Below are positions 46,913-57,779 of a DNA stretch of 64,000 nt, piece by piece. Source of the stretch: Rhinopomastus cyanomelas. Lineage: Eukaryota > Chordata > Aves > Bucerotiformes > Rhinopomastidae. Both the position numbers and the translations under genes were made by a program. The notes beneath the pieces are model-generated. The model was not told the origin of the DNA. It saw nothing but the letters and a program-made list of their open reading frames with translations, and ran no database searches. The stretch is from the NCBI GenBank assembly GCA_013400115.1, contig VXBP01003750.1, positions 1 to 64,000 of the forward strand. Direction: 5' to 3'. Numbering within the stretch: the first letter of the stretch is position 1; every line of letters begins with the position of its first letter.

Positions 46913-47172
46913 CATACAACAGTGGGAATGGAGCAAAGCTGGAGATGGGTAGATGTAGAGTGGATGTGAGGAGGAAGTTCTTCACTGTGTGAGTGGTGAG
47001 AGCCTGGAATGGGTTGCCCTGGGAGGTGGTTGGGGCCCCATCCTTGGAGGTGTTTAAGGCCAGGCTGGATGAGGCTCTGGCCAGCCTGCTTTAGGGTGGG
47101 GTGTCCCTACCCATGGTGGGGGGGTTGGAACTGGATGATCAGGTGGTCCCTTCCAACCCTGAGTGATTCTGA
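46913..47172 (+). mobile_element. CR1 LINE, 3' region (second subfamily)
   Basis: GAGCAAAGCTGGAGATGGGT through CCCTTCCAACCCTGAGTGAT. Confidence 0.87.
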
Positions 47173-47191
47173 TTATATAACTTCTCCAATG

Positions 47192-47282
47192 AAGTGATCC
47201 TGCTGTGGCAGGGGGATTGGACTGGATGATCTTTCAGGTTCCAATTCCTAATGATTCTATGATTCTATCCTATGATTCTAGA
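47192..47282 (+). mobile_element. CR1 LINE, 3' end directly behind another CR1
   Basis: AAGTGATCCTGCTGTGGCAG through ATTCTATGATTCTATCC. Only about 20 bp separate it from the preceding CR1 tail. Confidence 0.87.
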
Positions 47283-48425
47283 ATAAGCTAAATCAAAACC
47301 AGCACTGCTTTTTAGTCTGTTCACATCCCTTCATTGTCTAAACAAGGTCTAATTTCTGTGGTATCAGATACAACTTCTTCTTTCTTTAGGCATGAATCTT
47401 GGTAATTTTACTTTGTAGAGTTTAATGAAATTCATGGGATTCATTGCATGAGATCTCAGGCTTGTGTCACTTAGATAATACTCTGATAACGATACGACTG
47501 TTTTGATAGTAAGGCTTGTTTTTCTAAAGGGTAGTAGGTAGGCACACTGGGAGTCAGACAGCTCACTCCTTAATAATTTGGTGATGTGGGGGTTTCAGCA
47601 GATTGTGAAAGAAATATTCACAGATGCAACCTAAGCTGTGATAAAGCTGGATCACAGTCGTTGGTCTCCTGCTTTTCCTTAGCGCAGCTGAGACTGATTT
47701 TATGTACTGTCACACGGCTCTTGCAACATGTTTGTCTTCCTTTGCTTTGCAGATAGCGCAGTCTTCAGCTGTGCCCACAACTGATCACCGTTTAAGCGCT
47801 GAGGGTGTGGGGCTAAGATATATGTCTCAGCTGTTATCCAGCATCAGGTGGATTTTCTGTGGGTAAAATGTCAGATTATGTTTCTTGTTAGTCAAGTGTG
47901 TTGCATAACACTTTGATGGTTCCCAGTATTTGAACCTGACAGCTTTACAAAATGCTTGGACATCTGGCCCTGTTATGTCATTCTGCTCATACTTTGGATG
48001 CTGGCTTTGCCTCAAGATTACGAGTTAGGATGTCCTCTGTATGCCTTCAGGTTGGCCCTGTGGGCCAAGGGCAGCACACGAACAACTCATGGGCTCTGGA
48101 AGTGAAGATTGTTGCTGGCAATAAGTTATCTGAAGTTTTATTTCCAAGGTCACTTGTGTTTGCGGAAAGCAAAAGCGCTCTTGTACAGAAGAGACAGAGC
48201 AACACACATATCAGGTTTCTTCCTACAGTAAATAGCTTTGATTAATTCCTTATAAGTTTTCTTGTGCAACAATGTGTGCAGTGGTTAATTGTGAAGGGAA
48301 TAAATGCAGCGCTGGCTTATGGTAGCAGCCACCAAGCTGTACAGTGTGTAATGTCATCTGCAAAACTAAGGCTTCTTCAGAGAAGAGCATTGCAACGCAG
48401 AACTCACCACAGGTAGAGTTGTGTT
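47283..48425. other. intergenic, nothing recognised
   Basis: About 1.1 kb of unique-looking sequence. Confidence 0.4.
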
Positions 48426-48486
48426 AATGGTTGGACTAGATTATCTTAAAGGTCTTTTCCAACCTAAGTGGTTATATGATTCTATA
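48426..48486 (+). mobile_element. CR1 LINE, short old tail
   Basis: GGTTGGACTAGATTATCTTA through GGTTATATGATTCTAT. Confidence 0.75.
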
Positions 48487-51400
48487 AAAGGTAAACAGAG
48501 AGGTGTGTTTGCCCATAAAGGCAAAGCATTTTCAAGCTGGCCTTGACTTTTCCAGAAGAGTATTCCCATCCACCTTGGTGTCCTACAGCCAGTGAATCAG
48601 CAAAATGTGCCTGAAAGGTGGTTATCTTAGAGGTCACTGCCTTTATCTCGCTGCTTTTTCTCCTAAGACATGCTCAGCTACCTGTAACCACCCTTCAGGG
48701 CTTTAATATCCTGCTGGGAGCATGTTTTGGTTTTAAAGCTGCACTGTAATACAGCTGTCACCTACCAGCAGTGAGATCCAGCACAAGGCACCACTGCAGA
48801 TCTAGTACTGGCCCAAAGATCTAGAAACAGCCCAAAGGGTTCTACGATTCTCCAAGTGTCATTAAAGGTGGAGAGTCTATGTGAAGCCACAAAATTGATC
48901 ACCAGGACGGAAAGAATTGGGGAACACCTATTTCAGAGCCTTAAGCCAGTTTTTGCTCTTATCCACAGCACAGTTGAATGTAAAGTCTCTGTTAAAGATG
49001 AATATACTCTCTAGAAGAAATAGGGTTTTGGTGCTCAAGGTTGCTCATGAAAACACAAAAAAGTTCTTTATAAATTGACAAAAATTGAAAAAAATTTTGA
49101 CGTAGCAAAACCCCCCTTGCTGGTCTGGCCAGAGGCTGCGGAGCATCTCCAGGACACTTCACAGCTACCTCTGTACTCAGGCTACCTCTGCCACAGACGT
49201 GTGCCATCGCACACGGAGATCCTGTCGTCTGCACACAGACGAGGCTACTGCACCCATCCTGGGAACTCAGAGGGGAGCAAACGGTCAGTCTGCCTCTGCA
49301 CCCTTTAAGGAACCTGTGAGCTTACTGCTGCATTAAACACTTCAAAAAGAATGTTTTTGCTATTAATTATTTACTTTCTTGAACTTGTTTGAAAGAGAAG
49401 GCTGTGGCTCCTCTTCTTTCCCAATGAATTCCAGGAATGCAAGCAGGAACTGGTTATCTTGTGTTTCACACTAGGCATCACATGTGCTCCTAGCCAAGGA
49501 GGGGAGGAAAGTACAAGGGTTACAGTGACATTTCTAGAAATAGAGCAAGATTAAATATCTGGACCATGCCATGGGAGGTATTAATTGCCACCCCATGTGA
49601 TCCTGAGTGACATTTGAGCAGAATGGCAGAGTCACAGCTAAAGTTCACTCGTGCTTATGCTCACAGATAACACATCTTAAACTGATAACGCTAATGGCGT
49701 CGCTGTGGTGGCCTGAACTTTCACGTGGTGGAAGAAGAAGGAGGCTGGTCTTTTATATTTGGGAAGTAATTTCTTGGAGTCATGCTTAGCTTAAGCTGAG
49801 GATGCCAGTGGAAAGTCCTTTCTGCCCGTCTATGGAAGTTGCTAGCACCTTCGGAATATCTGTGGTAAATGTCACCAGCGACTACATGAGTGAGAGCACA
49901 TTTTTAGATGTCCGGAAAACAAGCTAAATTGCTCTGTTTGCTGCATCACTCTACAGGTTCAGAGGATAGGATATCAAATAACAAATTTTATAGGTATCAA
50001 ATAAAGGGTCAAATAAAGGTATTTTAAAAAAATTAAAAAAATAAGACAATATTGATGTTTTTTCCAGTTTTTCACTCTGAACAAGACTCAAACTTTTTGA
50101 TTAGTCTGGGTTTAGACTATAAACTCCAGCATGCAGAAGAACTGCTAGTCATACATCTTTCTAACTGTGCCTTAATCACAGCATGGAATATCTCTACAAA
50201 AAGAATCAAGTCCAGTTTCTTTCTTTTTGTAATGCCAGAGCCAAATAAATTTAAAATGTATTGTAATTTTCAAAATATAAGTTTTTAATAATATAATTTA
50301 TAAAAATCTAATCTTCAAAAATTTATGATTTTCAAAACAATAATTTTAATACTTTTGAAAAATTTAATAATTTGAAAAATGTAATAATTTTGAAATAGAA
50401 AAATAGAAAATAGAAAAATCCAAATTATTAATCTATAAACATATTTGTATGGATAAAGAAGTCTTGAAAAAGACCACAACTCTTCATAGATAACTGCCCC
50501 TTAGTGACTGCCCCTTAGTAAAAACATGGGGGTTTGATTTCATCTGTTGAAGATCTGACTGGTCAGATCCAACCCTGTGAGACTCACAAACTCAGATTCC
50601 CCTACCGAAGCCAAACCAAGATGCTTCTGAATCAATGCGACACAATTTAACAGAACAAATCCCTCATCTCCACAGTGCAGGCAGCTACAATCAGAATCAC
50701 AAAAACCCCCTCACTGAGTTGCAGATATTTTCTCTGAACCTGTGCATCTGCAAAGAGACTTATTTTCCCCTCACTTATACCATCACCTAAGGGTCACCAC
50801 TGGAAGCAGCTGCACAGTGGGCTAACACATTTTTTCCTGCACCAGCTAGTTATGCAAATCAATAAAATACACCCGAATTACACCACATCCTATGGTGCTT
50901 TGAATTAACTTTTAATAACCCTCCTATTCTAAATGCCACCATTTCAGGCCAGAAAAGCAATGTAAGTTGTTACACTGACCTTGAAGCTGAAGGTAGAGAC
51001 CTCCTGCTGCCTGCAGTGAGCCCCGAGTGTAAAGGGAATAACAATTTGGTGCTCCAACAAAAGCCCAGGTAATATGAGAGGGGGGAAAAGGGGGTGAGGG
51101 AAACAAAAATAATTGCTCCAGTGGCCAATCCTGTTTCACTGGTTGTGTGGATGACATTTGCTCTCACAAGGGTGCCCTTGGGTACATAGGCAGGATGTGG
51201 CAGGAGGGAAGCACATAGCAGTTGGGCAATTTGCAACATCATCTTTCACACACTTCTCCAGGGGAAGGGATTCGTGTCAGCAAACGATTGGCCAGATGCT
51301 TAACTGCAACAAGATGCACCTCCCCTGATTCACCCCTGAGGGCCCATTGACTAACAGCCAAAAGGGAAAGGTCAAAAGCAGCGTCTGTGCTGGATTGTGC

Positions 51401-52211
51401 CTTGCCTGCCCCAACACCTCCTGAGAGGCACAGAGGGCAGGACAAATCCACCTGCACACATCACAGATGGAAAGGGGTCCAAGCAGGAAAGGGGACCAAG
51501 AGTCAGTGGAGATCATAGTGGGCATTTCCCCCCATGTTTAGTGTTTACTTCACAGTTCTTGAAGCGAAGAGGGGTCCAGAAACTTGAAATATAAAAGGAG
51601 TGGGAAAGTTTCAACTTTACATAGTGGAAAAGTACTGGAATAAACATCGTGTGGTGTTTGGTGAAGCAAGAAAAGGGGACTCAATTTCATTCACCTAGCT
51701 CTGCTCAGACTAAAGCAGAACATTTATTGAAGCTGACAGAGGAACACAGAGGCCAGCACTATACAGCTTTTAAATATCCAAGACTTCAAAATGCTTTTTG
51801 CTTTGAGCATTAAACATCCCTTGAAATGCACACAGAAGTTTCCTACATCCAAGACTCAGATTTTTGAAACTTCACAAAACATAGAGATCTCACCTCCAAA
51901 ATGTCACATCTCATTTGGATTAACGAGAGCCATGCATGCCCACCATAATTAGAAACAAAGCAGCCTCCAGTTCAATGCCTCTGGACAACGAAGTAGGTGA
52001 AACACCTCCCACCCCATTACTACACCTGCTTTTTATCAACCCTGCACTGATGTTTCTGGTATTGATAGAGAAAAAATAATTCAGCTTTGGATCTCTCAGG
52101 GCAACATGAGTACAGAAACATGAGCACAACGAATTCATCCCTGTTCAGGAGCCGGCAAAGAAAGCAGAAACCAGCTTTTCCTTTCACACTTGGTGAGAGG
52201 CCCTTTGCGGC
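48487..52211. other. intergenic, mostly unique; contains AT-rich block
   Basis: No supported gene. The block 50010-50470 is very AT-rich and is listed separately. Confidence 0.4.
50010..50470. repeat. AT-rich low-complexity block
   Basis: Long runs of A/T words such as AATTTAATAATTTGAAAAAT and GAAAAATAGAAAATAGAAAA. Confidence 0.75.
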
Positions 52212-52540
52212 CATAGAATCATTCAGGTTGGAAAAGGGCCTGGGGATCATCTAGTCCAACCATCAGTCCTACTCTACGTGTTCACCCTTAAACCAGATCC
52301 CCCAACACTACATCTAAGCTACTTCTAAACTTATCCAGGTGTGGTGACTCAACCACCACCCTGGGCACCCCATTCCAGTGCCTGAAATGTGCTGTGTCAC
52401 ATCTTCTGCTTCTGCTCTGCCTGCATTCAATACAGAGCTTTGCGTACCTACTCTTCTGCGGTGGCCACTGCCATCTTTTTGTCAGTAACACAGCCCCTAG
52501 TCTCCACCTGACAACCGAGGTGTCTACCACACTTTAAAAT
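52212..52540 (-). mobile_element. CR1 LINE, diverged 3' region
   Basis: CATAGAATCATTCAGGTTGG and CACCCTGGGCACCCCATTCC. Confidence 0.8.
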
Positions 52541-53539
52541 GTGACTAATGGCAGCCTTTTCCATAAAGCCTTTGAGCCTCACCTCGAGGTAGGTGAAACC
52601 ATTGACTAGTAAAGCCATGCTGGCTTGTGCACGTATTTAAGCTGTTTGCCAGCCCAAAGCCTGTAAGAACAGAGGATACAAACAAAATTCAGCCTAGCAC
52701 TGCAAACACCTGGCAAACAGTATTAGCAAGGTCCCATGTGGCTGCTGAAGGATGTATCATTAACACTTAAAAAATAGCTTGGTTGTGCTACTGCTCTTTG
52801 ATCTATTTTGTGAGGCTCTCAGTTACAAAATCGTTTGGGATGTTAAGAGCCATCCATAAATAATGCTCTATTTTCATCTCTATCTAACCTAAATATTTAT
52901 GTGAAATCTCCCAATTAAAATTCTGTCTTGGCTTCCTTGCCTGTGCTGAGTAGGTAGAGGAGTCTGAGTGCTAATTCATTTGCTATTCATATTAATGCCA
53001 TCTGTCCCTGCACGGGGAGTTCGGCAGAAATCCGCCAATAATTTCTGCCCCACCGGCATCTGTTCTGCTGCTGAACAGAGAAGTCACCTAGATGGACCAG
53101 GTGAAGGTAGTTTTGTTCCATGGGAAAGCCTTTATGATTAGCACATTTATTTCGAAGAAAATGCCTGTATGGTGACACTTCCATGGGTGGGGTATTATTT
53201 ACTAGCCATCAGGGGAGTCTGAACAGAAATTATGAGCGTCACTGTTCTTACTTGTTTGTATAGGTATCAAATTAGGAATTACAGGAGACTGTGCTCTGAA
53301 GGGCTTGTAAGGAGACTAATCACTGTGTCTCCTGTTGCTGGAGTCAGAACTCTGCTATTGTACAGCTGCAAAGAGCCACTACATGTGATATCCTTAATAA
53401 GCTAATGGTTGGCTTGCCCCTGAAGCAGTGGAAATAACTGGTTTTTGAGTTTGATGAGTCTTTAATTCTCGAGGTTCCTAAAGATAGAGCAATGCAGTGA
53501 AGCCATACCCATCTAGGGAATAAACAGGATGGTCTACCA

Positions 53540-53968
53540 AATGGTGACCTCATTAATGTTTATAAATATGTGAAAGGTGGATGTCAGGAGGATGGAGCCA
53601 GGCTCTTCTCAGTGTCATTTTCCTGCTCTGGCAGGGAGATTGGACCAGATGATCTTTTGAGGTCCCTTCCAATCCCTAGTGTTCTGTGATTCTGTGATTT
53701 AATTACAGGATGAGGGGCAATGGGTGTAAGCTGGAAAATAGAAGGTTCCACATCAATATGTGAAGGAACTTCTTCATGGCGAGGGTGACAGAGCACTGGA
53801 AGGGGCTGCCCAGGGGCACTGTGGAGTCTCCATCTCTGGAGATGTTTAAAACCTGCCTGGATATGTCCTTATGCAATTTGATCTAGGTGATCCTGCTGTG
53901 GTGGGGGTATTGAACTAGATGATCTTTCAAGGTCACTTCCAATCTCTAATGTTCTGTGATTATGTGTT
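53540..53968 (+). mobile_element. CR1 LINE with a second CR1 3' end inserted in it
   Basis: The outer copy reads AAGGTGGATGTCAGGAGGAT up to about 53618 and resumes at about 53703 (GGATGAGGGGCAATGGGTGT). Between them lies a separate 84-bp CR1 3' end with its own tail. The outer tail is near 53945-53968. Confidence 0.88.
53619..53702 (+). mobile_element. nested 84-bp CR1 3' end
   Basis: TTCCTGCTCTGGCAGGGAGA through GTTCTGTGATTCTGTGATTT, inserted in the same orientation within the outer CR1. Confidence 0.85.
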
Positions 53969-54549
53969 ACTGCACCTCTTACATAGAGGTTCCTCTGTGG
54001 CTGTGGATGTGCAATACCCACTCCTGTGGTGTGTGTGCAGTCCCTGAGATCTCAAACTGGAAGAACAGAAATTCTGTTTCAAGGTGGCATTGAGCCATTG
54101 ACATCCCAGTGAAGTTGATGGAATTTAAGCAAGGAATTGGTGCTAAGCGTGGACACCGATTCACCACCACCAAGCGCACAGGTAGGCACAGAACAGTCCT
54201 CTTGTGGTTATGACTGTACCGAGAAAAGGCATCTCAATGTGCTAATACATGTCTTCTAAATAAAGATCTCAACTCAATCCAGCCAATCCGTTAAAAATAA
54301 CCCCAGTTTAAATAAAGTTATTAAAGTTGCTCTTTGTAGGACATCCACCACATTACAGGGGAAGGTTCTCTATAATTAGCACTGTGTTTTATGGCCAAAG
54401 GGAGGAGAAACGTCTGTCCTAAAAATAGACTTGATCCTTTGGAAAAGCAGGAGTATCCAAAGTCCTGCCAACAGAACCGTGTAGCCTTCAGCACAACTGC
54501 CCAAAAGGCAATTTTCTCAGATGTGTTTCAGACTGTGTTGCACAGTGTC

Positions 54550-54686
54550 ACAGCTGGGCGAGTTTAAAAGACGCTTAGATGCAGTGTTGGAGTATCTGGT
54601 TTAGGGGTGAACTTGTAGAGTAGGGCTGGTGGTTGGACTCAGTGATCCCAAGGGTCTTTTCCAACCTGAATGATTCTGTGGTTCAA
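54550..54686 (+). mobile_element. CR1 LINE, 3' fragment
   Basis: GAGTTTAAAAGACGCTTAGA through CCTGAATGATTCTGTGGTTC. Confidence 0.82.
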
Positions 54687-54864
54687 TTACGTTATTTCAA
54701 CTGCAGTGGCAAGACTGAAGGTGGGATTGTCTGGTGTGAAAGGGGTGACAATTCTGCTGCAGACGGTTACAGTTTTTTGAAAATTTGCTCTTGAGTAACG
54801 TTTTGTCAGTAAACAAATGGAATAAATAAAATAGATTCAGGGCATAAGTGATGGCAGTGATAGG

Positions 54865-54899
54865 ACCTAATGATTCTACGATTCTATGATTCTATGACC
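54865..54899 (+). mobile_element. CR1 tail remnant
   Basis: CCTAATGATTCTACGATTCT followed by ATGATTCTATG. Confidence 0.65.
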
Positions 54900-55027
54900 T
54901 TGAGTCTTCTCTGGCTGGAAAAGCTACTACTTTCAATTTATGTGAACCATATGATTTTTATGTGTTGACCCCACTCTGTACAAATGAAGAGCTTCCAGGC
55001 AGACAGAACTGCCTGGTTGTAAGAGAA

Positions 55028-55096
55028 CACAATCATCAGGGATTTGGAAGGGACCTCAAAAGATCATCTAGTCCAATCCCCCTGCCAGAGCAGGCT
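55028..55096 (-). mobile_element. CR1 LINE, short 3' end
   Basis: CACAATCATCAGGGATTTGG through CCCCCTGCCAGAGCAGGCTC. Confidence 0.85.
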
Positions 55097-55126
55097 CACC
55101 TCACTGGAGAAGCCATGGAATCAGAA

Positions 55127-55237
55127 TCACTCAGGGTTGGAAGGAGCCATCATCCAGTTCCAACACCCCCAGCACAGGCAGGGACACCCCACCCTAGACC
55201 AGGCTGGCCAGAGCCCCATCCAGCCTGGCCTTTTGTC
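55127..55237 (-). mobile_element. CR1 LINE, 3' end (second subfamily)
   Basis: CAGAATCACTCAGGGTTGGA through CCCCATCCAGCCTGGCCTT. Confidence 0.85.
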
Positions 55238-55267
55238 ATCTTAAATTCTATTAACTGTTGTGCTCCA

Positions 55268-56507
55268 GTTTGCATGTCGTTTTTACAAATATATTAACAA
55301 CAAGAAAAGATCCAGGGAGATTCTCCACCCTTTACTGGATGCAGAGGGGAACATTGTTACAGAGGATGGGCATAAGGCTGAGGTACTTAATGCTACCTTT
55401 GCCTCAGTCTTTAATAGTCAATCTGGTCATCCTCCTGATACTCAGTTCCCTGAACTGGAAGATAGGGATGGAGACCAGATTGATCCCCTCATAATCCAGG
55501 AAGTGGTAACTAATGACTTTCTAAGCCAACTGAATACTCACAAGTCTATGGGGCCAGATGGGATCCACCCAAGAGTGCTGGGGGAGCTGGCGGANNNNNN
55601 NNNNNNNNNNNNNNNNNNNNNNNNNNNNNNNNNNNNNNNNNNNNNNNNNNNNNNNNNNNNNNNNNNNNNNNNNNNNNNNNNNNNNNNNNNNNNNNNNNNN
55701 NNNNNNNNNNNNNNNNNNNNNNNNNNNNNNNNNNNNNNNNNNNNNNNNNNNNNNNNNNNNNNNNNNNNNNNNNNNNNNNNNNNNNNNNNNNNNNNNNNNN
55801 NNNNNNNNNNNNNNNNNNNNNNNNNNNNNNNNNNNNNNNNNNNNNNNNNNNNNNNNNNNNNNNNNNNNNNNNNNNNNNNNNNNNNNNNNNNNNNNNNNNN
55901 NNNNNNNNNNNNNNNNNNNNNNNNNNNNNNNNNNNNNNNNNNNNNNNNNNNNNNNNNNNNNNNNNNNNNNNNNNNNNNNNNNNNNNNNNNNNNNNNNNNN
56001 NNNNNNNNNNNNNNNNNNNNNNNNNNNNNNNNNNNNNNNNNNNNNNNNNNNNNNNCAAAGAAGAGCAACCAAGTTGGTGAAGGGGCTGGAGGGCATGTCC
56101 TATGAGAAGAGGCTGAGGGAGCTGGGTTTGTTTAGTCTGGAGAAGAGAAGACTGAGAGGGGACTTACTGCCCTCTACAACTACCTTAAAGGAGGTTGTAG
56201 CAAGGCTGGTGTTGGTCTCTTCTCTCAAATTGGTGATGATAGGACGAGGGGAAATGGCCTCAAGGTGCGTCAGGGGAGGTTTAGATTGGATGTTAGAAGG
56301 AAATTCTTTACTGAGAGGGTGGTTAGGTGCTGGAATGGATTGCCCAGGGAGGTGGTGATGTCACCAGCCTTGGAGGTGTTTAAGGAATGGGTGGATGCGG
56401 TGCTTAGGGATACGGTCTAGTGCCATAGTCTCCAACTAGGAGAAAGGGCTGGACTTGATGACCCTGGAGATCCTTTCCAGCCATGATGATTGTATGATTC
56501 TATGATC
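55268..56507 (+). mobile_element. CR1 LINE, longest copy, with 461-base gap
   Basis: The 5' part keeps an open frame of the CR1 pol polyprotein between endonuclease and RT (FYKYINNKKRSREILHPLLD, then SMGPDGIHPRVLGELA). A 461-N gap follows. The 3' part resumes at RRATKLVKGLEGMSYEKRLR and ends ATGATTGTATGATTCTATGA. The preserved frame on the 5' side suggests recent activity; the RT core is hidden by the gap. Confidence 0.92.
55595..56055. other. assembly gap (461 N) in CR1
   Basis: A run of N replacing the RT core of the CR1 element. Confidence 0.99.
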
Positions 56508-57163
56508 TGTGTTTGACTTGTTCTCCTCATACAAGAGGAGTTACGTATGATACTCAGAAACCTAAAATGCTTCCTGGATTCATGGGTATAAAATGTGGCT
56601 GTACTATTTCTTTAAATTCAGGACAGGACATCAGCCAAGGAAAGCTGGGGATGTTTAGACAGAAGTCTAAAAACAAAACAACAGAGTAAAGATAGGAACA
56701 ATACTATTTACTCTCTATTTATATAATTGATAGTCCTTTGCCTAAAAAGTATATTCTATTGAAACAGAAAGTCCTTAAGCACCTTCTGTAGTCAGACCTA
56801 CACTTCATCTACTTCTAGCTTTGCATAAAGGGAATGGAGATGTAGGAGGGGAAAGGCTTTCCTCAGCTGAAGCTGTGTGGATGGTTTGGTTTAGTCTGTT
56901 ACATGTCGTGCTGAATTTTTTGTGCTGTAGCTTCAGAGTGGATGAGTATTTCTGGTTGTGTGTGAATTTGGTTTCATTCTCTGTTCCAAGTTAAAATCAG
57001 CATTATTCCCACAGCTGCTGCCATGCAGCACTGAGCAAAAGAAACAATGAAATGAAGTAATTCAAACCATTCCTTCCCAGTGGAGACCCATCATTTTCTC
57101 TGATTTTTGTCCTTTTTAAATGGGTCAGCCCTTCCCATATTTCTCAAAGACTCAGTAATTCAG
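56508..57163. other. intergenic, nothing recognised
   Basis: Unique-looking AT-leaning DNA between two CR1 elements. Confidence 0.4.
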
Positions 57164-57262
57164 AATCATAGAATCATAGAATCATTAAGGATGGGAAGGG
57201 ACCTCAAAAGATCATCTAGTCCAATCCTCCTGCCACAGCAGGATCACCTAGACCAAGTCATA
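57164..57262 (-). mobile_element. CR1 LINE, short 3' end abutting another CR1
   Basis: AGAATCATAGAATCATAGAA through CACCTAGACCAAGTCATAC. Confidence 0.88.
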
Positions 57263-57713
57263 CAGTCAGTCTGGGTTAGAAGGGACCACAGGATCATCCA
57301 GTTCCAACTCCCCCACCATGGGCAGGGACACTCCACCCTAGATCAGGCTGGCCAGAGTCTCATCCAGCCTGGCCTTAAACACCTCCAAGGACGTGGCCTC
57401 CATCACCTCCCTGGGCAACCCATTGCAGGCTCATACCACTCCCTCCTCACATCCACTCTAAATCTATCCATCTCCAGCTTTGCTCCATTCCCCCTAGTCC
57501 TGTCGCTACCTGACACCCTAAACAGCCCCTCCCCAGCCTTTTTGTAGGCACCCAGGAGCCTCCTCTTCTCCAGACTCAACAGCCCCAACTCTCTCAGTCT
57601 GGCCTCATAGGAGAGGTGCTCCAGCCCTCTGATCATCCTCGTCGCCCTCTGCGCTCGCTCCAGCACGTTCACATCCTTCTTGTAATAAGGGCTCCAGAAC
57701 TGGATGCAGAATG
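57263..57713 (-). mobile_element. CR1 LINE (second subfamily), 5'-truncated
   Basis: TCAGTCTGGGTTAGAAGGGA onward; the minus strand encodes FWSPYYKKDVNVLERAQRAT and EARLRELGLLSLEKRR. It stops abruptly near 57713. Confidence 0.92.
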
Positions 57714-57779
57714 AGTAATTATTCACGGTTGGGGATGTAAGGAATAAGACAGACACCAGTAAGGACTACTGAAGCTCAG

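Noticed and set aside
55521..56358. Long frames of 170-280 codons across the N run
   Set aside because: Most of their length is unknown sequence; only the CR1 pol parts at the two ends are real.
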